From assembly GCF_014529535.1 (NCBI RefSeq), contig NW_023503293.1:2388507-2452506 (forward strand): a DNA stretch of 64,000 bases. The letters run 5' to 3'. Of the stretch, positions 47,362 to 58,700 are shown one piece after another (position 1 is the stretch's first letter; each line of letters opens with the position of its first letter). Both the position numbers and the translations under genes were made by a program. The notes beneath the pieces are model-generated. The model saw only the letters and a program-made list of their open reading frames with translations. It was not told the DNA's origin and did no database searches. Source of the DNA: Bradysia coprophila. Taxonomy: Eukaryota > Arthropoda > Insecta > Diptera > Sciaridae.

Positions 47362-49289
47362 GGTGAAATTTTTTTTGAATCGGACACACCATTTTTGTTT
47401 CCGGACGTTTACGGTGCTATCGATAGGGAATTTCATGGTGATCATTTCGTAGAAGAAGTTTTTTTTTAAACGACCTCTCCAGCTCGGGGCGACTCTAAGA
47501 AAATTTGAAAATTTCAGAATCATGACTTTTTCAGAAAATTTTACCGCGCAATGAAACGACCCGCTCGGTTTTGATCTAATGGTAGTTTGTAGAGAATTGA
47601 CAGACGATTCTAATAAAAGTAACGTCGGGTCGAAAGGTTGTAGCTGTGAGTCAGGGTGAGGCATCAAAGTCCAATTTTATGGTTTTATCAATGAGCACCC
47701 TAACCGATTTTTCATTTTATTGGCTTAAAATGAAGGCTAGCACATCCCATTTAACATATCAAAAAATTGGGAGGGAGTTTTTCAATTTTTTCAACAAATG
47801 TTAAAAAACTTTCTAATGGGTGCCTACATTCCTGAGATTTTTTAATGGAAATGTATGGAAATTTCGACTAAAAATGAAATAAATTGCTATATACTGGTTA
47901 TCTCTGGTCTACCGAACAATTATATGCACTAAAAAGAAATTTAACATTTTTACTTTGTGAATGTGGAGTCCACATTGTGGACAACTTTCACTGATTTTTT
48001 CACCATCGGGAAGCTTTCTGGTCATGTCTAGCTCATCCACTGCTGGGTATAGCTTCAGTTGCTACTATATCTCATAGCCTGAGACCGCACCTTTCCAAAA
48101 AAAAACATACTTGCCCTATTCGCTATCTGGCTTGTATTCTTTACGATGTCAAATATGTGGGTAAGTCGACCTACTCGAAAGATTTTTGAGGCAGTTTTTT
48201 AATTCCAATTTTAACCGAAATAAAGTTACAAATTATGTCAAATAAGGTAATTATGGACTCATTTAATGAAGTTTACACGCAAGGTGATATATCCTGATAT
48301 TTTTTGACAAAGTTCAGGTCTATAGACATACAGATCATTGAGTACTTCTGGTCACCAAATGACTAGTGGTAGTGTTAAGAAATATCAGAATATATCACCT
48401 TCATTAAACTTCATTAAATGAGTCCATAATTACCTTATTTGACATAATTTGTAACTTTATTTCGGTTAAAATTGGAATTAAAAAACTGCCTCAAAAATCT
48501 TTCGAGTAGGTCGACTTACCCACATATTTGACATCGTAAAGAATACAAGCCAGATAGCGAATAGGGCAAGTATGTTTTTTTTTTGGAAAGGTGCGGTCTC
48601 AGGCTATGAGATATAGTAGCAACTGAAGCTATACCCAGCAGTGGATGAGCTAGACATGACCAGAAAGCTTCCCGATGGTGAAAAAATCAGTGAAAGTTGT
48701 CCACATTCACAAAGTAAAAATGTTAAATTTCTTTTTAGTGCATATAATTGTTCGGTAGACCAGAGATAACCAGTATATAGCAATTTATTTCATTTTTAGT
48801 CGAAATTTCCATACATTTCCATTAAAAAATCTCAGGAAAGTTTTTTAACATTTGTTGAAAAAATTGAAAAACCCCCTCCCCAATTTTTTGATATGTTAAA
48901 TGGGATGTGCTAGCCTTCATTTTAATCCAATAAAATGAAAAATCGGTTAGGGTGCTCATTGATAAAACCATAAAATTGGACTTTGATGCCTCACCCTGAC
49001 TCACAGCTACAACCTTTCGACCCGACGTTACTTTTATTAGAATCGTCTGTCAATTCTCTACAAACTACCATTAGATCAAAACCGAGCGGGTCGTTCCATT
49101 GCGCGGTAAAATTTTCTGAAAAAGTCATGATTATGAAATTTTCAAATTTTCTTAGAGTCACCCTGAGCTGGAGAGGTCGTTTAAAAAAAAAACTTCTTCT
49201 ACGAAATGATCACCATGAAATTCTTTATCGATAGCACCATAAACGTCCGGAAACAAAAATGGTGTGTCCGATTCAAAAAAAATTTCACC
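47362..49289. mobile_element. 1.93-kb near-perfect palindrome with TAAT flanks
   Basis: The left arm (47362-about 48312) starts GGTGAAATTTTTTTTGAATC. The right arm (about 48370-49289) is its reverse complement, ending GATTCAAAAAAAATTTCACC. The loop is about 57 bp. Differences are scattered substitutions and a small extra segment in the left arm near 47815-47832. TAAT lies directly outside both ends (47358-47361, 49290-49293), a probable target duplication. Each arm contains the same 80-100-codon open frame reading outward to centre, which reflects arm identity and not coding. No transposase motif is seen. This is a very large foldback element; if transcribed through, it would form a dsRNA hairpin of about 930 bp. 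Confidence 0.88.
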
Positions 49290-51674
49290 TAATAGGGTAA
49301 GCAATGGTTCAGGGACCAGATTTTTTTTTAAATCATTAACAACCTGCGCAAAATCGATGAAGTAGAATTTTCGAGTTTAGTTGGGGCCACATATTTCGAC
49401 CTCTACAAAAAAAAAGAGTTCTGACATTAACCAAATTATGGTTTTTCTACTTATTAACAAAAAAAAAATTGAATTTGATGTGGGCGCATCAAAACTGGAA
49501 TATTTTACGTGATAGATTCTGTGCAAATTGTTAATATTTTTTTTAAATTGGGAAGGTATGAATTTTGTATTTTGTGTATGCCATCCGTTCCAATCAACGA
49601 ACAATATTTCTAATTATTATGTGTAGAGCATACTGCCTTTCAAATAACCATATACTCATAAAAATCATAAATTTTACAAAAGGGTCATAAAAGCTGTCCC
49701 CGACATCAGGTACAACCATTCCAAACAATTATGGAATAAAAATTTTATTACTCTTGCAAGAGTTAAACTTCACAAAAACTAGGTAAAACTACCTTTGTTC
49801 TATATTCTATTAAAAAAAAACGGTGTGAGAACAAATTTTCCCCGTCATTACAGACTTTACATTTACCTAATTTTAATCTTCAAATTGAGAGGATCACTTT
49901 TGCTAATATTTGCGTGAAAAATGGATTACCTTCGTTACCGCAAAAGGCAATAAACCGTTTAGGGACCATCACTTTCTTAATGAAGCGTTATGCTTGATTT
50001 CCACTTACCAAAAAAGTACTCCGTGTGAGAGACAATTCAATTTTTGATTTGTTTATTTGATAGCTTGATCTTGCTGACTACTTTTTGTTGAGTGGAAACT
50101 CCACAGACAGAACTTCAAAAGCTCTTTTGTTCCCAAACTTTGATAGTGTGAACGATATACAATATTTCAGCCTCAGAGTTACGAAGCACAAGTCATGAAA
50201 AATACTCTCGTTATTCTTTTCTTTTCTTTCCTTACGCCTCTATGTCTCTGCTCTCCAAATACTTTCTTATTAAAGCTCTGGATCTGAAAGAATGCTAATT
50301 GAAAATTACTAAAAGTATCGAGGAGCTTTCGAAGATTCTATGTACTAAATTTCCCATATTCATAACATCAATCGCACAAGAAAACGGTAAAATTATGAGT
50401 GATATTGATTTGCCGAGTATTTAAAGCGATCCTGAGTTCATATTTTACATCGTTGAACTCTAAGCTTACACTGTTACTGTATTTCTCGTAGGAACCATTG
50501 CACCAAAGCAGACACTAATAAATCAAAGAAGTTAATCTACAAAATTCATATCGTGTATGATGAATTTAGCCCTCAAAAATGCACCGGAGGTATAAATTCT
50601 ACTTTTGCAATTAAATTTAAAATCGAATTAACAAACGCTTAAATTTGAGACTGGCGGACTGATTTAAAACTGATTTATTGTTTAAATGGACATTTGAAGG
50701 ACATCGTTGACACGGCTATACTGAAAACCGGAATGACTACCTACGTCCCAATTTACCCATAATCTATCACTAGAAATTGGCCTAACATTGGAAGCTCGGA
50801 GAAAAACCAACGAAAATTCAGATCGATTCCGAGGTTTGGTGACCATAATGCAAAAACATGAACAATCCGCTGTTTACAAGCAGGGTTTTTTGTGGGATGC
50901 TACGCAGGATCATTGGGCCAACTACGTTTTCGACTGTCGCACATTTCAATTGAATGCATCGGTTTTTTATGTATCTCTGGACTGATATTTGAGAAGAAGA
51001 ACTTTTAAAGTAAAACAAACTGCATTCTCGAATCTGACACTCAAATCAGTTACAAAGTTTCCGAATCTGCTTAAATTTGTAGTAGGGATCAACAAGGAGT
51101 TCCGGGAGACATAAGATTGTTCTTATAACAAATCTGTCATCTAAAACTTCGGAGAAAAACCATAAGCTCTGACCATTAATCTTTTACATCAGAGTGAATG
51201 CTAACACTGTTAAAGTAGTAGATTCACAAGATTTAATGACAAAACACATCCTTCAAACAGATTTGGTCAAATAAAGAATTGAATTAAATATGATCGTCCC
51301 CAATTAGAACTGATAAAATTCCCAATTTTCAACTATAAAAGGTTTAGTCATTTTAAACAGATTTACGGGACGGTGTCTAATTAGCAAATTATCCTGAAGA
51401 AATCTTTCGTGAATAATCAGAATAACCGATTTCTAATTGAAAACTTCGATGTTGCGTCGTTAACCCTAGATCTGTAAAATATATGGCTCATTCCAGTGCT
51501 ACCTTGACACTACTACTACAAATACTACGAAATTCCACGCAATTTCAGAAGAGAACAAAAGAATTTCGGTTAAATTTGGTAGAATTCTTAAAATGTAATG
51601 AAGGCAACGCTGCAATGAGCCATATGTGAGCGATTCCTTGCACCACTATACATAGTATTTTAGGGATAAAAAGA

Positions 51675-51760
51675 TGAAAAGAAATTTTTTTTCTGAATTT
51701 TGTTGATCCGAGGCGAATCCTAGGTCAATAAACACACTAAAACGAGACTTTTTATTTTTA
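51675..51760. repeat. Degraded copy related to the element at 954-1113
   Basis: TGAATTTTGTTGATCCGAGG, then GGTCAATAAACACAC and GAGACTTTTTATTTTT follow the same order as the element at 954-1113. Its right side continues into sequence shared with 26992-27040. Confidence 0.5.
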
Positions 51761-52389
51761 TCCCGAGTTATGTAGTTGATTTTACATGCTGAGGGCGTCG
51801 AAAGTAGTGCTTGAAACATGAAAAGTACGGTTTTCGACGAATATATCATGTAAAAGTCATTTAAATTTTTGTAGGAATATATCAAGGCTATATATAGACC
51901 TGGTAAGTTCACGATACAAAACTGATGATGTGGCGATGGTGAAGTTTTGTGTTCGAAAATTTTACAAAAGTTCCCGTGCCTTTGATAAAATGTCGTTCTG
52001 TGTTATTTCTGACAGTACTGCATTTATAAAGAAAAATGTATTTTATTGCATACCCTCTGCCAAAATGATCAATGAGAATACATTGGATGCTGCTACATAA
52101 TTCATTAATTCGGAAACCGCGTTGTGATACTCGAAAACTCACAGCTTTGCCTGTGAGCAACTTGCTTAAACTATCCACTTGTCCAAAAGGCAGTTATCAA
52201 TATTTTTTTGCCAAGCGGCAGATAATGTTGTTTTTTGAGTGCAGAAGGATTTTCAATGATTCTTTTGTCTGTTTCAAGGGATTTTTAAGCGTTTGTACAA
52301 TCCCCTCTCTTTTGGCTCGAAAAATACACATGCGAGTATTGCTTTCACTACAAACCTATTATATAGATGAAATAATATATACTTTGGCT

Positions 52390-52685
52390 AAAATGCAGTA
52401 TAGGTGAACGGGGTGGATCGGCGATTTTTTGATTGGGAATGGTAGAGAAATGTCCCCTGACACCATTTCAGGCGAAATTAGGACGCGGAAAGAAATTTTA
52501 ATTTTTTCATTTTCCTTGTACAAACAATATTTTTCTTTGACTCAAATTAATTTTCCTTATACAAAGTGACAAAATTAAAATTGCTTTCCGCGCCCCAATT
52601 TTGCCTGAAATGGTGTCAGGTGACATTTCTCTACTATTCCCAATCAAAAAATCGCCGATCCACCCTGTTCACCTATACTGCATTT
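52390..52685. mobile_element. 296-bp inverted-repeat element (MITE-like)
   Basis: The left arm AAATGCAGTATAGGTGAACG continues with GTGGATCGGCGATTTTTTG and TGGTGTCAGG-type sequence. The right arm mirrors about 125 bp of it with few mismatches, ending CACCTATACTGCATTT. The core is AT-rich. No coding sequence. Confidence 0.82.
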
Positions 52686-53190
52686 TTGCCTATAGTTTTG
52701 CAGTATCCAGTCTTGTATATGGTATTTTTGAGTTAGTATAGTTGCAGTACCGAAAACCTGACCATGAGTTGCTTAGGACATTTTACATGCAAAGAAAATA
52801 TTAGTGGTTCTTATGAGTTACGTTATGAAGTTTCCAATAGAATATCTATCGGTCTATCGATTTTATATGAAATACCACAAGCCATCATCAATAAATGTAT
52901 AAAATCGGTCGATTTAGCTTGATCGAACTCATTATTTTGGTCAAAATAATATGAAAATGAGGCAGTTAAAAACCGTTTTCAAATAGCGGTCCTCCGCGGT
53001 GACATACGATCATCATAACGCAACTCTCCAATTTCTGAACATTGAATTGAAATGCAAAAACTAAAACTAATTTAAAATGCATTAATTATTGATTAATTAC
53101 GTTGCCAAAGGATCAATCTTCGATATAAAACTGATATTTTCTAGAGAGACGCTATACTCCGCGACGAATTCTTTTAATTTTCAGCTTAGA

Positions 53191-53258
53191 AGAGCATCAG
53201 CCCGGCAAGTTGAAGGTTGTGAGTTCGTGTCTCACCCGTGCACATACATTTTTTTTTT
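53191..53258 (+). repeat. tRNA-like/SINE-like repeat, copy 3
   Basis: AGAGCATCAGCCCGGCAAG is followed by TTGAAGGTTGTGAGTTCG and TGTCTCACCCGTGCA, then a T-run (53249-53258). The T-loop TTCG with TGAG/CTCA flanking bases and the terminal T-run suit a Pol III-derived SINE. It matches 27273-27330 at most positions. Confidence 0.55.
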
Positions 53259-54439
53259 CAAAAATGTATTTATTTTACAATTTGTTTTTGACCTGAAAAA
53301 GGGTAACACCTCAGCATGAAAAATGCCCTAAAGTAGTGATGTTAGAAGCCTAGCGTCAATCGAAATATTTTATAACATAATCGTTGTTCTCGAAATTTGG
53401 ATTTATATGGCATGGACATGGACATCACTTATCAACCAATTTTCTTTAGTTAGTAGTAATGATAACGACTTAAATGAAAATAATAAGTTGGTTGATTAAA
53501 TTTTCATGAGGATTCTTTTATATTAAGGAGAGAATCCTCGATTTCACGCTCTTATTTCTGCGATAAAAGCGCTGTGTGTTCAAATTAGATGTCGTATCTC
53601 CCTACAACAACATATGTCTTCTTAGCATTACTTAACCCAAGGTAGATATATTTGGGGAGGTAATGCCACTCAGACGCGTTTTAGTTCGATTCTAATGACA
53701 ACTTCTTTTTTAATGGTTGATCGCGATTTGCTTTTGTTTTACAAAATATTGTTCCCATCTCAAACAAGATGGTCTCAGTTTCTATTCAGTTTTTTGATTT
53801 TAATGAAAGGAACAGGTGATTCGGTTATATGATAATACATCACCAATTACTTTGAAGATAAAGCCGTCGCGTCATAACGTTGTGCGCCATCTGTTAAAAA
53901 TATGTCAATGTATTTAGCTTGGCTTCGTATTTTTTCTTAATCTTTTAATTTCAATTTCAACGAGAAACATAAATATCTGCCTTCGGTTTTGTCAAGTTGA
54001 ATTTCCATGTAGCCACTGTCTATTACCAGCTGTTGTACCACTTTTATTCGAAATGTTACCAGAACTCAATTTAATCTGCGCATTTCTTTCTCTAATTAAA
54101 TTCAACAATTTTTTTTACATAAGGAAGGGCCTCGAATAGAGTTCGTACGCAACAAAAGATATTTTCCAGCAGTCATATAACTTGAAGTTGTACTGCAATA
54201 TTGAATTGTTTGTAGCTCCTTCGAATAGTAAACAAACTGAAACTACGTGGTACAGTGTACACTTTATATAAAAATGTATTTCCTGGAAAAAAAATTTATC
54301 ACTGTTAAACTCTCATTAAAATTGCTTCACAGCCCCGTACGAAAAAATTTAATAAATTCCTGCATAAACAGCTATATTTGCCTATATCTAATGATTTTAC
54401 AACGAAATATGTTAGTATTAGCTCAAAATATGTCTCAAG

Positions 54440-54793
54440 ATAGGTCTGTTCCAAGGCCATACGAATTGTCAAATTACTGTCAAATTTCATTCATAGAGAC
54501 ATAACCTCATCAATATTTGTATAGACTGTTACTGATCAGAGCGAGACGACCGAATACCAGTTAATTATAACTTGACTTGGGGTACTTGTCAAAGTGTTTG
54601 CTTCTCCTTCAACATCTTACGATGTGAGCGAGAGGACCGAAGACTAGTTATATATAACTTGCCTTGGGGAACTTGTCAAAATATTTCTTTCTCTTTCATC
54701 ACAACACTCTATGAAAACCGAGCTATGCGGATGAAATCGTGTACGTTTGGCCACTCAAAATTTTGTGTTTACAGTTACATGGAACAAACCTAT
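54440..54793. mobile_element. MITE-like element of the GTTCCAAG family carrying an internal dimer
   Basis: The ends ATAGGTCTGTTCCAAGG and TTACATGGAACAAACCTAT are inverted repeats, matching 8129-8302. Inside, two tandem 86-bp units (54540-54625 and 54626-54705) share GAGCGAGA, CCGAA, CAGTTA or TAGTTA, then TTGGGGTACTTGTCAAA. The same dimer occurs at 32806-32965 in reverse, without these ends. Confidence 0.7.
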
Positions 54794-55103
54794 AGCTATA
54801 ACCTAGTTGTAGAATAGATGTTTCACTTTTAATAAAATCCAATATGGTGGCAGGCGGCTATTTTGTTGGGAGACTTGCTTTACACTTTTATACTTTTATA
54901 CTTTTTAGCAAGAGAAAAAAATTCGTGTGCTTGTGTCAAGCAATGTATGAAATTTGTTTATAGCGCGCGAATATTCGCATCGCGTTCCAATATAATTATT
55001 GATTTACAGTCGTCGTCAATGCCTTTGTAAAATAATCATTCAAATCGATCTAATTAATCGGTTAAATTTCGGTTAAATTCGTTATCAATAGATCATGGCC
55101 GTG

Positions 55104-55538
55104 GTCCAAGGTTGTGAAACAACAGGTTGAGACATTAAGAAGGATGGCAAGAAATTTTGACAAATAGACGAATTAGTATACAAATAGTATGAGAAGTGAA
55201 ATGAAACTTTGACACAAAAAAAATTCATCTCACGTGGAAGAACGTATGACAATTTCACCGACTGGTGGTAAGTGAATAGATTAAGATTGGCTCGTTCTTG
55301 TTGCCCACAATGTCAAACATATGTACATGTACAAGGTCTTTAATTTGTGCTAGGTTAAGTCCTTTTTCATCAAGCGATCAGAGTAGCCTCTCAATTAAAA
55401 TATCTTGAAATTGTCAACAACGTGTGGCAACGTGTAAAAAACAAAAATCAAAACCCACCAGAAACCGGTGTATTTGTAAACCATAAACAATTTTTTTTAA
55501 TCTATTTAACAAAATTTGTCTCACAACCTTGGTCCATT
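55104..55538. repeat. Weak inverted pair, GTCCAAGGTTGTGA
   Basis: GGTCCAAGGTTGTGAAAC at the left and GTCTCACAACCTTGGTCC at the right are inverted, 435 bp apart, with one indel. The internal sequence shows little further pairing. It could be a MITE with short ends. Confidence 0.4.
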
Positions 55539-55789
55539 CGCTTTACCGGTTTAAACATTTCGGTACCGTTGCGGTATTATTGGTATTGGTATTTGTTGAA
55601 AGGTATTACACAGTTTGTACAACCTAACAAATAGAAAGTCAACTAGTCGTTTGTCGAAACAGCACAAGCAAATTCATTTAATGATTTTTTTTACTATTTC
55701 CGTTGTCATAATGCAAATTAGTTAGTTTAAAAGGGATTTCCTAAGTAATTTTGCTATTGTTTAATTGATTCCAACAGAAATAAATCAAA

Positions 55790-58700
55790 ATGTCAGCACG
55801 TAAGTAAACAATTTGTTCAAAACATTTTAATCAATTTTGTTGTTGGGTGGATGGAAATTTGTATTCATGACATCTACTTTCATGTATTTGTGTTGCACTG
55901 TATTTTGTGTGTATGTACAGCTTACCAGACCAGCTGTTCCAAAAAATGCCGGCATACAGATTCACAATAATTTAACACGAGAAATGCATTTCGTTTTTTC
56001 GTTCTTTCAGAAATAAATAAAGCTCCGAAACGCAGAGCCAGTGGCAATAATATGGCAGTGCTGTTGCATTTGGATCTCGAGGAGAGTTCCAGCGACAGTG
56101 ACTTTCGGATCGAAGACCATGATGAGAGTGATGACTTTTCCGACGGATCAAATGAGGATAATCAAAGTGGAGACGATGAAGATGACGATGATGATGATGA
56201 CAGCGAAGACGATTCGGATAATGAATTCTCATCGTTCAAAACGAGCTTAGACGTGAATAAAACTGACGGAAATGAAAATAAACCATTATCGGCTGCACAA
56301 CTGCTACAACAGGCCAAGGCTAAAGAAGCTTTGGATAAAGAGAATGCTAAATTACTTGCCACGCCGATTTGCTGTTGCTGTCTGGGTGATAGGAGTGACG
56401 ATTCGAATGAAATCGTTGAATGTGACAACTGCGGAATGTCAGTACATGAAGGATGTTATGGGATCAGTGATTCGGGTAGTGTTTCCAGTACAGTGTCGTC
56501 TTGTTCCACGGAACCGTGGTTTTGTGAAGCGTGCAAAGCGAATATTTCCGATCCGGTGTGCGAACTGTGTCCGAACAAAGGAGGTATTTTTAAAGAGACT
56601 GATGTGGGAAAGTGGGTGCATTTGGTGTGTGCGTTGTATGTGCCCGGTGTGGCATTCGGTGAAGTGGATCTACTGTCATCGGTTACGTTGTTTGAAATGC
56701 CGTACAGCAAATGGGGAGCTAAAAGCTGTTCGTTGTGCGATGACGTGCGATTTGCCCGGACTGGAGTTTGTATTGGTTGCGACGCAGGAATGTGTAAAAC
56801 ATTTTTTCATGTCACTTGTGCCCAGGCGGCTGGGTTACTGTCCGAAGCCAATTCGGAGGAAACTGATCACGCCGATCCATTTTATGCACATTGCAAAATC
56901 CATTCGGACAAAACGTTAATTAAACATAGGAAACGTAACTACAATGGCCTGAAATTGAAATTAGCTCATAGGATAGTGGAACAGGAACAGAAAAAACTGG
57001 AAAAACCGACAGCGGGCCAACAGCGCATCGAAAGGAAGTTAAAGAAACATCGCAACAAGTACGTGACGAATAAAACCATAAAGAATGAACCGTGGGGTAA
57101 GTTTCATTTGATTCGAATAGCACCCTCTCATTGGAACCTAAATTTACATTCACAATTTGTAATCAGTTCCAACACAGAAAATGCCACGATTATTGACCAC
57201 TTCCGCATCAGCATGTCGCCGTTTGATTTTGAAAGCCGACTTGATGGGAATCGATACAGATGCACTGGAGTTCCAGGAAGCTCAAGTAAGTTGATATTAA
57301 ATTTTGGCAATTTTAAGTAAACACCGCGGTACAGAGTACTTGGCCGGAAATTAATTTCCGACTGAGTAACGTCTTTTGAACTACTTCTCCAAATAAAGAA
57401 GAGAATCATCAGAGAAACTACTGAATTTAAAACGATTTCGTTGCAAATCTGCATGCACTTGAACTTATATGACTTAGTTTGTCTTTGGTCTAAATAATGA
57501 AAGCTCCTGTGCGCTCAGTCCTCACGCATTACACCTCAACGATAAAGGTCCTGATTGATTTATAAATGAATCCAGCGAAATCTTATTTCACAGACCAATT
57601 TTATTTTTGTACGATTTTTGGGATGAATTTTATTGCTACTGTCTAATGAACGTGTAAGTATCCAGTTCCTTTGGATATGAGCCTTACATTGAAGATTTTT
57701 TTTTAAATTGTTGTTTTTTTGTCCTTGGTGGTGGCTGCAGTTTGAAATTATTTTCTCATATTTTTTGTGTAATGCTTGATTTCCTCTTACGCCGTTTACG
57801 CTCCGTTTACGTTTTAGACAATAAAAAAGAGGCGTGGTAGCCGAATCAGAGTTTCCCGGTAATCAAAAACTTAAAACTGACTTCCCGGTCAATAAATTTC
57901 CCGGTGCTTTGTGCCGATTTCTCTGTATCCTAGTTTTTTCAGAAAAATTTCCCGTTAACTCGACTACCAGGATACTACATTATTTCCATGCCCATCAGAG
58001 CTTATTTAAGTAAAATAGTTTCTCTAATTTCACTGAGTTTCACCAATTTTAATTTCGTGAAGTTTTGGTAGATTTCGTGAAATTTTGAAAAGTCTATCAG
58101 AATTTGAATAAGTTTTGTAACTGACACACAACGACGTACACGAAAATATGTCCCGCAACTACACCTAATGCCTAATTTTTCTGTTATGGCAACTCTTAAT
58201 TTCATACATAAAATCGGATGAGTTGTCTGATCAATTTTGCCAACGTATCTTTCCAGTGATTTTCCAATAAAGCAATTCAACACAACAAGAATTTGATGTA
58301 AACCCTATCGACGTAGCGTAAATTTGTTGTGTAGCGTTTTTTAAGTGAAGCGGTATTTTTTATGATTTTTTTTAAAGTCTCAAGCGTCAGCAATACAATC
58401 TTTAGCAATACAGCACTAAGAATCTAGTAGCTCGTTCAAGAACGAGAATTCTTTCCCTGGAATTGCTCAGTTAATTTAACTTTGTAGCGTTTTTCTTAAC
58501 GATGTATTCAGGTCGTGAAGAAAGTGAGAACTGTCAATAGACGTTCGTACTATTTGTTCTTCTTAGACAACGAATATTTTTATTTGATCGGAACTTATGA
58601 GATACTTTTAGTGGTAAATAATTGAATATTTTGAGGTAGAAACATCTACAAAATATGTGATGTTAATGAAGTAATGATTTTGTATCTAAGAGGCTAAAAT

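Larger units (their letters stand above)
45790..55789. other. Ten-kilobase intergenic stretch before PHF14
   Basis: No gene is supported. It contains the 1.93-kb palindrome (47362-49289), a degraded copy of the 954-1113 element (51675-51760), an inverted-repeat element (52390-52685), a tRNA-like repeat (53191-53258), the dimer-bearing element (54440-54793) and a weak inverted-repeat pair (55104-55538). From 49300 to 51640 I see only AT-rich sequence. Short open frames in the palindrome occur as mirror images in both arms and are not genes. Confidence 0.6.

Noticed and set aside
47353..49234. Two matching 80-100-codon open frames as paralogous genes
   Set aside because: They are mirror copies created by the palindrome arms, with no domain, no splice context and AT-rich composition.
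57097..57320. PHF14 ending at the stop near 57318
   Set aside because: This reads through an intron; splicing at 57097/57167 restores the WVPTQKMPRLLTTSASA segment typical of PHF14.
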